From positions 3,348,001 to 3,412,000 of the forward strand of contig NZ_CP090366.1 of NCBI RefSeq assembly GCF_021432085.1: DNA of 64,000 nucleotides, written 5' to 3'. The stretch comes from Stutzerimonas kunmingensis (GTDB taxonomy: Bacteria > Pseudomonadota > Gammaproteobacteria > Pseudomonadales > Pseudomonadaceae). This document shows, piece after piece, positions 44,668-53,222 of the stretch. Numbering within the stretch: position 1 is the first letter of the stretch; each line of letters starts with the position of its first letter. A model generated the notes under the pieces. That model ran no database searches and had not been told where the DNA came from. It saw only the letters and a program-made list of their open reading frames with translations. Position numbers and translations under genes: made by a program.

Positions 44668-45171
44668 ATGCACGATTCAGCTCGCCCGCACGGCACGCTA
44701 AACCGGCGACGTTTTCTTTCCATTTCCGGCCAGTCCTTGCTGGCATTCAGCCTGTCGCAACTGATCCCGGTGAACCTGCTCGCCGAGGAACGCCTGCCAA
44801 ACCTGCCCGATGGCCTTCTGCGCATGGGCCGTGACGTCTTTCCCCACGAGTTCATCAGCGACCACCACTACGTGCAGCCCCTGCTCGGTCTGGTGGACGA
44901 GCAGCCAGCGCTGGTCGCTAGCGGCCTGGACGACCTGCAACAGCAGGCGCGCCAGGCCTATGGCTCGCCATTCGAACAGCTCGACGAGGCCGAGCGCGTG
45001 GCCCTGCTGACCGAGATCGAAAACACCCCCTTCTTCAAGGCCGTGCGCAGCAGCCTGATGTTCGGCCTGTACGACAACAAGGCGCTGTTCCCGCTGTTCG
45101 GCTACGAGGGTTCGTCTTGGGAGTACGGCGGCTACGTCAACCGCGGCTTCAACGATCTGAACTGGCTCTGA
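44668..45171 (+). CDS. Tat-exported small subunit (gluconate 2-dehydrogenase subunit 3 family)
   Basis: The 167-residue protein begins with a twin-arginine signal, NRRRFLSISG at residues 12-21, followed by a hydrophobic stretch. The mature part resembles the gamma subunit of flavoprotein dehydrogenases (gluconate 2-dehydrogenase subunit 3 family), with FDALQ-like helices and a C-terminal aromatic segment WEYGGYVNRGFNDLNWL. In that family the small subunit carries the large GMC subunit across the membrane by Tat. The gene directly precedes a GMC enzyme. It is the first gene of the operon, with AGGAG upstream. Confidence 0.8.
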   Translation: MHDSARPHGTLNRRRFLSISGQSLLAFSLSQLIPVNLLAEERLPNLPDGLLRMGRDVFPHEFISDHHYVQPLLGLVDEQPALVASGLDDLQQQARQAYGSPFEQLDEAERVALLTEIENTPFFKAVRSSLMFGLYDNKALFPLFGYEGSSWEYGGYVNRGFNDLNWL

Positions 45172-45220
45172 CCACTCCGTGCACACGGGACAACAACAAG
45201 AACAAGACGAGGAATACCCC

Positions 45221-46798
45221 ATGGCAACTTTTGCCCAGGATGACGATGGCGTCGTGGTGATCATCGGCTCCGGTGCCGGCGGCGGGACGCTCGCCAACGC
45301 GCTGGCCAAACAGAAGATTCGCAGCGTGGTGCTGGAAGCCGGCAAGCGCCACACGCTGGAGGACATCGAGAACGACGAGTGGGCGATGTTCAAGAAGATC
45401 TCCTGGCTCGACAAACGCCAGGCCGCCGGTGGCTGGCACCTAACCGAGAACAACCCGACCCTGCCCGCCTGGATCGTCAAGGGCGTCGGCGGCAGCACGG
45501 TGCACTGGGCCGGCATCGCCCTGCGCTTTCGCGACTTCGAATTCAAGATGCAAAGCATCAATGGCGACATCGCCGGCGCCAACTTGCTCGACTGGCCGGT
45601 GACGCTGGACGAGATGGCGCCCTGGTACGAGAAGGCCGAGAAGCACATGGGCGTGACCGGGCCGAGCACCGGCATGGCCTATCACCCGTGGCACAACTCC
45701 TTCAAGGTGCTGGCCACCGGCGCCAAGCGGGTCGGCTACAAGGAGATCCTCTCCGGGCCGATGGCGATCAACACCGAGCCCTACGACGACCGCGCCGCCT
45801 GCCAGCAGCTCGGCTTCTGCATGCAGGGCTGCAAGATGGGCGCGAAGTGGTCGACGCTCTACACCGACATTCCCCGCGCCGAAGCCAGCGGTTATTGCGA
45901 AGTGCGGCCGCAGTCGATGGTGCTGCGCATCGAGCATGACGCCAAGGGCCGCGCCAATGCCGTGGTCTACGCCGATGCCGACGGCAACATCCAAAGGCAG
46001 AAGGCCCGGGTGGTCTGCGTGGCGGGCAACTCCATCGAGTCGCCGCGGCTGTTGCTCAACTCCGCCTCGTCGATGTTCCCCGACGGGCTGGCCAACTCCT
46101 CCGGCCAGGTCGGACGCAACTACATGACCCACACCACCGCCGGCATCTTCGCGGTGATGCCCAAGCCGGTGAACATGCACCGCGGCACCACCTGCGCCGG
46201 GGTCATCTCCGACGAGTCCTACAACGACCCGTCGCGCGGCTTCGTCGGCGGTTACCGGCTGGAAATCCTTGCCCTCGGCCTGCCCTTCCTCTCCGCCTTC
46301 CTTGACCCGACGCCCAAGGGCTGGGGCAAGCAGTTCACCTCGCGGATGGAAAAGTACAACCACATGTCCGGCGTCTGGCTGTGCGGAGAAGACCTGCCGC
46401 TGGAGAACAACCGCATCACCCTGCATGACAGCGAAAAGGACCAGTACGGCCTGCCGATCCCGGTAGTGACCAAGAGCGATCACCCGATGGATGCCGCCAT
46501 GCGCAAGCACGGCGTTGCCGCCACCGCCAGGTGCTACGAGGCTGCCGGCGCCACCGACATCATCGAGCTGCCGCCCTACCCCGCCAGCCACAACATGGGC
46601 ACCAACCGCATGAGCGCCAAGGCCCGTGACGGCGTGGTGAACAAGTGGGGCCAGAGCCATGACATCCCCAACCTGTTCGTCTCCGATGGCAGCCAGTTCA
46701 CCACCAGCGGCGGCCAGAACCCCACCCTCACCATCGTCGCGCTGGCCCTGCGCCAGGCCGAGCAGATCGGCCGTCTGCTCAACGAACGCGCGATCTGA
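45221..46798 (+). CDS. GMC flavoprotein oxidoreductase with 3Fe-4S-type cysteine motif
   Basis: The 525-residue protein has an N-terminal FAD motif GSGAGGG (16-22) and the GMC catalytic His in SHNMGTNRM (His457, with Asn500 later). It has Cys194-x5-Cys200-x3-Cys204, the spacing known for the 3Fe-4S cluster of bacterial FAD-glucose dehydrogenases. There is no signal peptide of its own, so co-export with the preceding Tat subunit is likely. The usual cytochrome c subunit is not encoded nearby. Acetoin or butanediol is a plausible substrate from context only. Confidence 0.87.
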   Translation: MATFAQDDDGVVVIIGSGAGGGTLANALAKQKIRSVVLEAGKRHTLEDIENDEWAMFKKISWLDKRQAAGGWHLTENNPTLPAWIVKGVGGSTVHWAGIALRFRDFEFKMQSINGDIAGANLLDWPVTLDEMAPWYEKAEKHMGVTGPSTGMAYHPWHNSFKVLATGAKRVGYKEILSGPMAINTEPYDDRAACQQLGFCMQGCKMGAKWSTLYTDIPRAEASGYCEVRPQSMVLRIEHDAKGRANAVVYADADGNIQRQKARVVCVAGNSIESPRLLLNSASSMFPDGLANSSGQVGRNYMTHTTAGIFAVMPKPVNMHRGTTCAGVISDESYNDPSRGFVGGYRLEILALGLPFLSAFLDPTPKGWGKQFTSRMEKYNHMSGVWLCGEDLPLENNRITLHDSEKDQYGLPIPVVTKSDHPMDAAMRKHGVAATARCYEAAGATDIIELPPYPASHNMGTNRMSAKARDGVVNKWGQSHDIPNLFVSDGSQFTTSGGQNPTLTIVALALRQAEQIGRLLNERAI

Positions 46799-46823
46799 CC
46801 CGCAACTACAAGGGAGTCCACCC

Positions 46824-47813
46824 ATGACCCAGCCAAACAACTCGCAGCGCCTGTGGATGTATGAGCAGATGCTGACCAGCCGCTACATGGAGGAATCCAT
46901 CGAGCGCATCTACATGGAAGGCAAGACGCCGGTGTTCAACATGGCCAAGGGGCCGATCCCCGGCGAGATGCACCTTTCCAACGGCCAGGAGCCCTGCGCC
47001 GTGGGTGTCTGCGCGCACCTCGAGGCTGCGGACATCGTCACCGCCACCCACCGCCCGCACCACATCGCCGTGGCCAAGGGCGTGGACCTCAACGAGATGA
47101 TGGCCGAGATCTTCGGCAAGGCCACCGGGCTGTCTGGCGGGCGCGGCGGGCATATGCACCTGTTCGATGGCCGGGTGAATTTCTCCTGCTCGGGGATTAT
47201 CGCCGAGGGCATGGGCCCAGCGGTCGGCGCGGCGCTGTCGCGGCAGATGCAGGGCAAGCCCGGCGTGGCCGTGTCCTTCATCGGCGAGGGCGCGGCCAAC
47301 CAGGGCGCCTTCCACGAAACGCTGAACCTCGCGGCGCTGTGGAAGCTGCCGGTGGTGTTCGTCATCGAGGACAACGCCTGGGGCATTTCGGTGGCCAAGG
47401 CCAGCGCCACCTGCATCGCGCAGCACCACGTGCGCGCCGCGGCCTACGGCATGCCCGGTGTGTTCGTCGAGAACAACGACCCGGACGGCGTGTTCCGCGC
47501 CGCCGGTGAAGCCATCGAGCGCGCCCGTGCCGGTGGCGGCCCGACCCTGATCGAGATCGAGACCTATCGCCTGGCCGGCCACTTCATGGGCGACGGCGAA
47601 ACCTACCGCCCCGAAGGCGAGAAGGACGGCCTGATGAAGAAGGATCCGATCCCCGGTTACCGCCAACGCCTGATCGACGAAGGCGTGATGAGCGAAGCGC
47701 AGGCCGAAGACATCGCCGCACGCGCCCGCGGACGCATCGATGAAGCGGTGCAGTTCGCCCGCGAGAGCCCTTATCCGCGTCCCGAAGAGGCGCTGGAGAA
47801 GGTCTTCGTGTAG
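46824..47813 (+). CDS. acoA: Acetoin dehydrogenase E1 alpha subunit
   Basis: The 329-residue protein is a thiamine diphosphate E1 alpha subunit, with IPGEMHLSNGQEPCAVGV, GRGGHMHLFDG and the TPP site FIGEGAANQGAFHE followed by EDNAWG. With AcoB it decarboxylates acetoin and passes the acetyl group to the lipoyl E2. Pyruvate E1 is the nearest alternative; the butanediol dehydrogenase neighbour and the AcoR regulator favour acetoin. AAGGGAGTCC precedes the start. Confidence 0.88.
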   Translation: MTQPNNSQRLWMYEQMLTSRYMEESIERIYMEGKTPVFNMAKGPIPGEMHLSNGQEPCAVGVCAHLEAADIVTATHRPHHIAVAKGVDLNEMMAEIFGKATGLSGGRGGHMHLFDGRVNFSCSGIIAEGMGPAVGAALSRQMQGKPGVAVSFIGEGAANQGAFHETLNLAALWKLPVVFVIEDNAWGISVAKASATCIAQHHVRAAAYGMPGVFVENNDPDGVFRAAGEAIERARAGGGPTLIEIETYRLAGHFMGDGETYRPEGEKDGLMKKDPIPGYRQRLIDEGVMSEAQAEDIAARARGRIDEAVQFARESPYPRPEEALEKVFV

Positions 47814-47893
47814 CGCAGGTCAGTCCCGAAGACCGCAGAAGCGAGCCTGCTCGCGAAACGCGGACACAGCAGAACAACAAGAGGAACACCACC

Positions 47894-48982
47894 ATGAACA
47901 GCCAAGCCACCATGACCGCCGCCGTCTGGCACGGTCGCAAGGACATCCGCCTGGAACAGGTGCCGCTGCCCGGCGCGCCGCAACCGGGCTGGGTGCAGAT
48001 CCGCGTGCACTGGTGCGGCATCTGCGGTTCCGATCTGCACGAATACCTCGCCGGCCCGGTGTTCATTCCGGTGGATGCGCCGCACCCGCTCACCGGCATC
48101 AAGGGCCAGTGCATCCTCGGCCACGAGTTCTGCGGCGAGATCGTCGCCACCGGTGAAGGTGTCGAAGGCTACGCACCGGGCGACAAGGTCGCCGCCGATG
48201 CCTGCCAGCATTGCGGTCAGTGCCGTTTCTGCAAGACCGGCCAATACAACCTCTGCGAACAGCTGGCCTTCACCGGGCTGATGAACAACGGCGCCTTCGC
48301 CGAGTTCGTCAACGTACCCGCCGAGCTGCTCTACCGCCTGCCGGAAGGCTTTCCGCTGGAGGCCGGCGCGCTGATCGAACCGTTGGCAGTCGGCATGCAC
48401 GCGGTGAAGAAGGCCGGCAGCCTGCTCGGCGAAACGGTTGTGGTGGTCGGCGCCGGCACCATCGGCCTGTGCACCATCATGTGCGCCAAGGCTGCTGGCG
48501 CCGGCCAGGTGATCGCGCTGGAGATGTCCGCCGCGCGCAAGGCCAAGGCGCTGGAAGTCGGTGCCAGCCGGGTCATCGACCCCAGCGAGTGCGACGCCAT
48601 CGCCGAAATCAAGGCGCTCACCGGCGGTTACGGCGCCGGCGTCTCCTTCGAGTGCATCGGCCATAAGGCCACCGCAAAGCTCGCCATCGACGTGATCCGC
48701 AAGGCCGGTCGTTGCGTGATGGTGGGCATCTTCGAGGAGCCCTCGGAATTCAACTTCTTCGAGATCGTCGCCACCGAGAAACAGGTGATCGGCTCGCTCG
48801 CCTACGCCGGTGAATTCGCCGATGTCATCGCCCTGATCACCGACGGCCGCATGGACGTCACCCCGCTGATCACCGGTCGCATCGGCCTGGACAACATCCT
48901 CGAGCAGGGCTTCGAGGAGCTGGCCAACCACAAGGACCGCAACGTCAAGATCATCGTCAGCCCCGCCGCATTGGCCGGCTGA
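47894..48982 (+). CDS. Zinc-dependent 2,3-butanediol dehydrogenase
   Basis: The 362-residue protein is a zinc MDR alcohol dehydrogenase. It has GICGSDLHEYLAGP, the catalytic GHEFCGEIV region, the structural zinc cluster CQHCGQCRFCKTGQYNLC, and the NAD motif VVGAGTIGLCTIM. It resembles (R,R)-butanediol dehydrogenases, which oxidise 2,3-butanediol to acetoin, the substrate of the surrounding complex. It sits between acoA and acoB; an 80-bp gap precedes it. Confidence 0.87.
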   Translation: MNSQATMTAAVWHGRKDIRLEQVPLPGAPQPGWVQIRVHWCGICGSDLHEYLAGPVFIPVDAPHPLTGIKGQCILGHEFCGEIVATGEGVEGYAPGDKVAADACQHCGQCRFCKTGQYNLCEQLAFTGLMNNGAFAEFVNVPAELLYRLPEGFPLEAGALIEPLAVGMHAVKKAGSLLGETVVVVGAGTIGLCTIMCAKAAGAGQVIALEMSAARKAKALEVGASRVIDPSECDAIAEIKALTGGYGAGVSFECIGHKATAKLAIDVIRKAGRCVMVGIFEEPSEFNFFEIVATEKQVIGSLAYAGEFADVIALITDGRMDVTPLITGRIGLDNILEQGFEELANHKDRNVKIIVSPAALAG

Positions 48983-48995
48983 GCAGGAGAACCCC

Positions 48996-50018
48996 ATGAC
49001 CACAGCAGTAAAGGAAAGAAAACTCACCGTCGCCCGCGCCATGGCCGAAGCCGTGGCCCAGGAGATGCGCCTGGACCCGAAGGTGTTCGTGATGGGCGAG
49101 GACATCGGCCAGCTCGGCGGCGTATTCGGCAACACCCGTGGGCTGTATGACGAGTTCGGCAAGACGCGCATCCGCGATACGCCGATCTCCGAAACCGCCT
49201 TTATCGGTGCCGCCGTGGGCGCCGCCTCGGACGGCATGCGGCCGATCGTCGAGCTGATGTTCGTCGACTTCTTCGGCGTCTGCATGGACGCCATCTACAA
49301 CCTGATGGCGAAGAACACCTACTTCTCCGGCGGCAAGATACCGGTGCCGATGGTGCTGATGGCCTCCACCGGCGCCGGTTATTCGGACGCCGCCCAGCAC
49401 TCGCAGTGCCTGTACGGCACCTTCGCCCACCTGCCGGGCATGAAGGTCGTGGTACCGAGCAACGCCTACGACGCCAAGGGCCTGATGACCGCGGCGATTC
49501 GCGACGACAACCCGGTGGTGTACCTCTTCCACAAGTCACTGCAGGGCATGGGCTGGTTGGGCACCGAGAAAGGCGCCACGGTGCCGGTGCCGGAAGAGCC
49601 CTACATCGTCGAGATCGGCAGGGCCAAAACCGTGCGCGAAGGCCGCGACGTCAGCCTGGTCAGCCTCGGCGCCGGTGTGCACCACGCCCTGCGCGCCGCC
49701 ACGCAGCTGGAAAAGGACGGCGTCAGCGCCGAGGTCATCGACCTGCGCAGCCTGGTGCCGCTGGACCGCGAACACGTCATCGCCTCGGTACGCAAGACCG
49801 GCCGGCTGATCGTGATCGACGAGGACTACCACAGCTTCGGCGTCAGCGGCGAAATCATCGCCAGCGTCGTCGAGCACGACATCGACATGCTCAAGGCGCG
49901 CCCGCAGCGGGTGGCCTTCCCCGATATCCCCATCCCCTTCACCCCGGTCATGGAGCAATGGGCCCTGCCCAACGCGGACAAGATCGTGGCCGCCTACCAC
50001 GCCATGCATAAGGAATGA
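48996..50018 (+). CDS. acoB: Acetoin dehydrogenase E1 beta subunit
   Basis: The 340-residue protein has the transketolase-like beta-subunit pattern: VFVMGEDIGQLGGVFGNTRGL, RIRDTPISETAFIGAAVGAA, GAGYSDAAQHSQCLYG and VIDLRSLVPLDREHV. It binds TPP together with AcoA. Spacing to the butanediol dehydrogenase is 13 bp and its stop lies 5 bp before the next start. Confidence 0.9.
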   Translation: MTTAVKERKLTVARAMAEAVAQEMRLDPKVFVMGEDIGQLGGVFGNTRGLYDEFGKTRIRDTPISETAFIGAAVGAASDGMRPIVELMFVDFFGVCMDAIYNLMAKNTYFSGGKIPVPMVLMASTGAGYSDAAQHSQCLYGTFAHLPGMKVVVPSNAYDAKGLMTAAIRDDNPVVYLFHKSLQGMGWLGTEKGATVPVPEEPYIVEIGRAKTVREGRDVSLVSLGAGVHHALRAATQLEKDGVSAEVIDLRSLVPLDREHVIASVRKTGRLIVIDEDYHSFGVSGEIIASVVEHDIDMLKARPQRVAFPDIPIPFTPVMEQWALPNADKIVAAYHAMHKE

Positions 50019-50023
50019 CGTTT

Positions 50024-50257
50024 ATGAGTACCCCCATCGTGATTGCAGACGACCTCTGGGAAGGCGACGCCGAAGCGGTGATCACCTCCTGGCTGGTCAG
50101 CGACGGCGCCGAAGTGGCCGCCGGTGACCTGGTCGCCGAGGTCATGTCGGAAAAGGCCCAGTTCGAGATCGAAGCGCCGGCTGCCGGCGTGCTGAAGATC
50201 ATCGAAGAAGAAGACGCGGTGATCGCCAAGGGTGCGGTCATCGGCCAGGTGGAATAG
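50024..50257 (+). CDS. Stand-alone lipoyl-domain protein (split AcoC, N-terminal part)
   Basis: The 77-residue product is a single biotinyl/lipoyl domain, with lipoyl Lys44 in EVMSEKAQFEIEAPAAG. It has no linker, peripheral-subunit-binding or catalytic part. It should carry the acetyl-dihydrolipoyl intermediate between E1 and the separately encoded E2 core. AAGGA ten bases upstream supports the start at 50024; an in-frame ATG at 50015 overlaps acoB. Confidence 0.87.
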   Translation: MSTPIVIADDLWEGDAEAVITSWLVSDGAEVAAGDLVAEVMSEKAQFEIEAPAAGVLKIIEEEDAVIAKGAVIGQVE

Positions 50258-50259
50258 CC

Positions 50260-50961
50260 ATGACTCGACTGGAAATCCTGCCCGAGCGCGCGCCCGAACG
50301 GGTGCCGCTCAAGGGCATGCGCAAGATGATCGCGGCGAAGATGCACGAAAGCCTGCAGACCACCGCGCAGCTCACTCACCACAGCGAATGCCGGCTGGAT
50401 GCGCTGAAAACCCGCCGCGCCGAGCTGAAGGCGGCCGGCAGCGCGGTGTCCGTGCAGGACCTGTTGCTGCTCAAGGTGATCGAGACGCTGCAGGCCCATC
50501 CCGGCCTCAATGCCACGCTGGAAGACGAGGTGATCCACCAGCACGCGGCGGTGCATCTGGGCCTCGCCATCCCGCTGCCGGGCGATCTATTGGTCGCCCC
50601 GGCGCTGTTCGACGCCGAACAGCTGGACGGCGAAAGCCTGTGCCTGGCGCGCAAGGCGTTGGTGGACAAGGCCCTGGCCGGCAAGCTGTCGGTCAAGGAG
50701 CTGACCGGCGCCACCTTCACCGTCTCCAACCTGGGGCTGTCGCGGGTGCACCACTTCACGCCGATCCTCAATCCGCCGCAGGTGGCCATTCTGGGGGTCG
50801 GCGGCATTCAGCGGCGGCTGGAACTCGGGCCGAGCGGCGAACTGGTGGAAGTCGAGTGGATGGGCCTGTCGCTAACCTTTGACCATCGCGCTGTCAACGG
50901 CTCGCCCGCCGCAGAGTTTCTCGATGATCTCTGCCGGCGTATCGAGGAGTACGCGGCATGA
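50260..50961 (+). CDS. Stand-alone E2 acyltransferase catalytic domain (split AcoC, C-terminal part)
   Basis: The 233-residue protein is the chloramphenicol-acetyltransferase-like core of 2-oxo acid dehydrogenase E2: VPLKGMRKMIAAKMHESL, FTVSNLG near 153-159 and the active-site DHRAVNG with His209. The usual catalytic Asp of HxxxDG is Asn213 here, a variant seen in some acyltransferases. It starts 2 bp after the lipoyl gene. No peripheral-subunit-binding domain is present in either piece. Confidence 0.88.
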   Translation: MTRLEILPERAPERVPLKGMRKMIAAKMHESLQTTAQLTHHSECRLDALKTRRAELKAAGSAVSVQDLLLLKVIETLQAHPGLNATLEDEVIHQHAAVHLGLAIPLPGDLLVAPALFDAEQLDGESLCLARKALVDKALAGKLSVKELTGATFTVSNLGLSRVHHFTPILNPPQVAILGVGGIQRRLELGPSGELVEVEWMGLSLTFDHRAVNGSPAAEFLDDLCRRIEEYAA

Positions 50962-51725
50962 ACGGCATCGCCCGGTTCAGCGTGGGCGCCGGCCTGAATG
51001 CCGAGCGGGCCTTGCTGCAGCGCGTCTGCGACGGGTTGTTCGACTGCCAACTGCTGCTCTGGCGCCCCACCGGCCAGGCGCTGGTGATGCCCGGCAGCTT
51101 CGAGCGACGACCCGGTTTCGCCCTGGCCAGCCAACGCTGCGCGGCGCAGGGCTGGCCGATCCTGCTGCGCGACACCGGCGGCGAGCCGGTGCCGCAATCC
51201 TCTGCCGTGCTCAACATTGCCCTGGCCTGTGCGCTGCCTAGCGGCGACGAGGTCGGCAAGCGCATCGACATCGCCTATGAACGGCTGCTCGAACCCCTGG
51301 CGCTGTGGCTGGCGGAGAACGGCCTCAAGGCCGGTGTGGGCGCAGTGCCGGGTGCATTCTGCGACGGCCGCTTCAACCTCACGCTGGAGGGCCGCAAGCT
51401 GGCTGGCACCGCCCAGCGCTGGCGGCGCAGCCGTGACGGTCGCCCGGTGGTGCTGGCGCATGCCGCGCTGCTGATCGAAGACTGGCGTGAGCCAATGGCC
51501 GACGTGGTGAACCGCTTCTACCACGCCTGCGCCAGCGACCTGCGCTGCCAGGCCGAAAGCCATCTGGCGCTCGCCGAGCGACTGGCCGATGCCTGGGCCA
51601 CCGCCACATCCCTGCCCGAATGCTATCAGCGCGTCCTCGCCTGGCAGGGCCTGGAACTCGGCGCCCGCGCCAGCACTTATCCGCCCGAAGGCCTCGCCGC
51701 CGGACGGCACTCCCCCTTGCTTTGA
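50958..51725 (+). CDS. Lipoate-protein ligase-like protein
   Basis: The 255-residue protein has the biotin/lipoate ligase fold: LLLWRPTGQALVMPGS, a VLNIALACALPSGD segment, AVPGAFCDGRFNLTLEGRKLAGTAQRW with the Gly/Lys lipoyl-AMP site region, and RDGRPVVLAHAALLIE. It probably attaches lipoate to the stand-alone lipoyl domain of this operon. It overlaps the E2-core gene by 4 bp. No E3 gene follows, so the cell's general dihydrolipoyl dehydrogenase must be used. Confidence 0.8.
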   Translation: MNGIARFSVGAGLNAERALLQRVCDGLFDCQLLLWRPTGQALVMPGSFERRPGFALASQRCAAQGWPILLRDTGGEPVPQSSAVLNIALACALPSGDEVGKRIDIAYERLLEPLALWLAENGLKAGVGAVPGAFCDGRFNLTLEGRKLAGTAQRWRRSRDGRPVVLAHAALLIEDWREPMADVVNRFYHACASDLRCQAESHLALAERLADAWATATSLPECYQRVLAWQGLELGARASTYPPEGLAAGRHSPLL

Positions 51726-51779
51726 ATAAAAACAACACGGCAGGCCATCCGGGCCGGCCATGCATCGGAGGAAACACCA

Positions 51780-51943
51780 TGAGCCATCCCACCCCTTACC
51801 CGCTCCAACGCAGCAACACCCTGTTAGGACGATGTACTGCGACTCTCTGCGGAGCGTTACCGCAGCGACGCTACCGTCATTATCGCTGGCAACCCAAACG
51901 CAACCAAACCGGATTTCTAGTTATAGAAGGGCGGTTGCAGGAG
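51780..51943 (+). pseudogene. 5' remnant of an unknown gene truncated by IS30
   Basis: A strong ribosome site (CGGAGGAAACACC) precedes an ATG starting MSHPTPYPLQRSNTL. After that the frame loses protein-like character, while the +1 frame continues with a signal-peptide-like stretch ending SLSLATQTQPNR. This looks like the frameshifted beginning of an exported protein whose rest was cut off by the IS30 element. It is downstream of the acetoin operon and may once have been its last gene. Confidence 0.45.
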
Positions 51944-53028
51944 CTGAGTGCAACACGGTTATTGAATTGAAGCAGGCGCATCATGCCGCATAGCCATGGC
52001 TTCCTGCATCACTTTGCCCATAACTTCAATTGGGCATTTGAAGTCGAAGCGCTTACGTGGGCGCATGTTCAGTTGCAGTGCGATGGCATCCAGTTCTTCC
52101 TGGCTGTGTACCGACAGGTCTGTGCCTTTGGGCAGGTACTGGCGGATCAAGCCATTGATGTTTTCGTTGCTGCCGCGCTGCCAAGGGCTGTGCGGGTCGC
52201 AGAAGTAAATGGCCACCCCGGTCTGCTGAGTGATTTCAGCATGCCGCGCCATTTCTCGGCCCTGGTCGTAGGTCATGCTCTTGCGCATCGCCAGCGGCAT
52301 GCCATTGAGCGCTGCACTGAAGCCTTCCATCGCCGAGGTCGCCGTCGCGTCGTTCATCTTCACCAGCATCAGGTAGCCACTGGTGCGCTCCACCAGCGTA
52401 CCTACAGACGAGGCGTTGGCCTTGCCCTTGATCAGGTCGCCTTCCCAATGCCCTGGCATCAGCCGGTCTTCGATCTCCGGCGGACGTACATGAATACTGA
52501 CCATCTCAGGGATCTGACCGCGCCGATCCACACCGCCAGAGCGCGGCCTGCGCGTCGTCTTGCTTTGGCGCAGGCAGATGATCAGCTCCTTGCGCAGTTC
52601 ACCGACCGGCAGGGCATAGATCGCGTTATAGATCGTCTCACGACAGACGTAGGCCTCTCTGAGGCTGGGAATGTTCATGCTGCGCAGCTTGCCGGCAATC
52701 TGCTCGGGAGACAAACGCTCACGCAGCATATGAACCACCAGCTCAAAGCGCTCGCTACCCGGCAACAGCTTTCGCATCGGTCGACACACCTGGCGGCGGG
52801 CTTGCATCTGCTGTTGGGCTACACGGGCCGAGTAGCCACCACAGGCATCTCGATTGCGGCGCAGCTCCCGGCTGATGGTCGAAGGGGATCGGTTGATCAA
52901 GCAGGCAATCCCACGCAGGCTGAAACCTTGGGCATGACCGATTTGAATGGTGGCGCGCTCTTCAACGCTGAGTTCGGTATAAGACATGGGGGCAGCACCG
53001 TACCGGAAAGGTCAGGTGTTGCACTCAG
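51944..53028 (-). mobile_element. IS30-family insertion sequence
   Basis: The element of about 1.09 kb carries one transposase. Its ends are the 13-bp perfect inverted repeats CTGAGTGCAACAC (51944-51956) and its complement (53016-53028). No obvious target duplication is seen, so it may have been joined by rearrangement. It separates the acetoin operon from the PQQ dehydrogenase gene. Confidence 0.87.
51959..52987 (-). CDS. IS30-family transposase
   Basis: The 342-residue transposase has the IS30 N-terminal HTH (LSVEERATIQIGHAQGFSLRGIACLINRSPSTISREL) and the DDE core: GHWEGDLIKGK, LVERTSGYLMLVKM and the Glu region HSPWQRGSNENINGLIRQYLPKG. It appears intact, so the element may still be active. 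Confidence 0.93.
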   Translation of the reverse strand: MSYTELSVEERATIQIGHAQGFSLRGIACLINRSPSTISRELRRNRDACGGYSARVAQQQMQARRQVCRPMRKLLPGSERFELVVHMLRERLSPEQIAGKLRSMNIPSLREAYVCRETIYNAIYALPVGELRKELIICLRQSKTTRRPRSGGVDRRGQIPEMVSIHVRPPEIEDRLMPGHWEGDLIKGKANASSVGTLVERTSGYLMLVKMNDATATSAMEGFSAALNGMPLAMRKSMTYDQGREMARHAEITQQTGVAIYFCDPHSPWQRGSNENINGLIRQYLPKGTDLSVHSQEELDAIALQLNMRPRKRFDFKCPIEVMGKVMQEAMAMRHDAPASIQ

Positions 53029-53222
53029 TTTTTGCCGCCGCCAAGTTTAAATAACCAATCCAAAAGCAGTGATATACGCACACCCATGTTGCTCGCCATT
53101 AAAGCGCGCAGCAGTGGAAGCCGCTTTGCCAATAAAAAAAATATCAGAAGAGTTCAAGCAGCGGACGCTCGTTTAAGGAATTCCTGAAACGAGAAACAAC
53201 CCCATACAAGGAAATAATAAAA

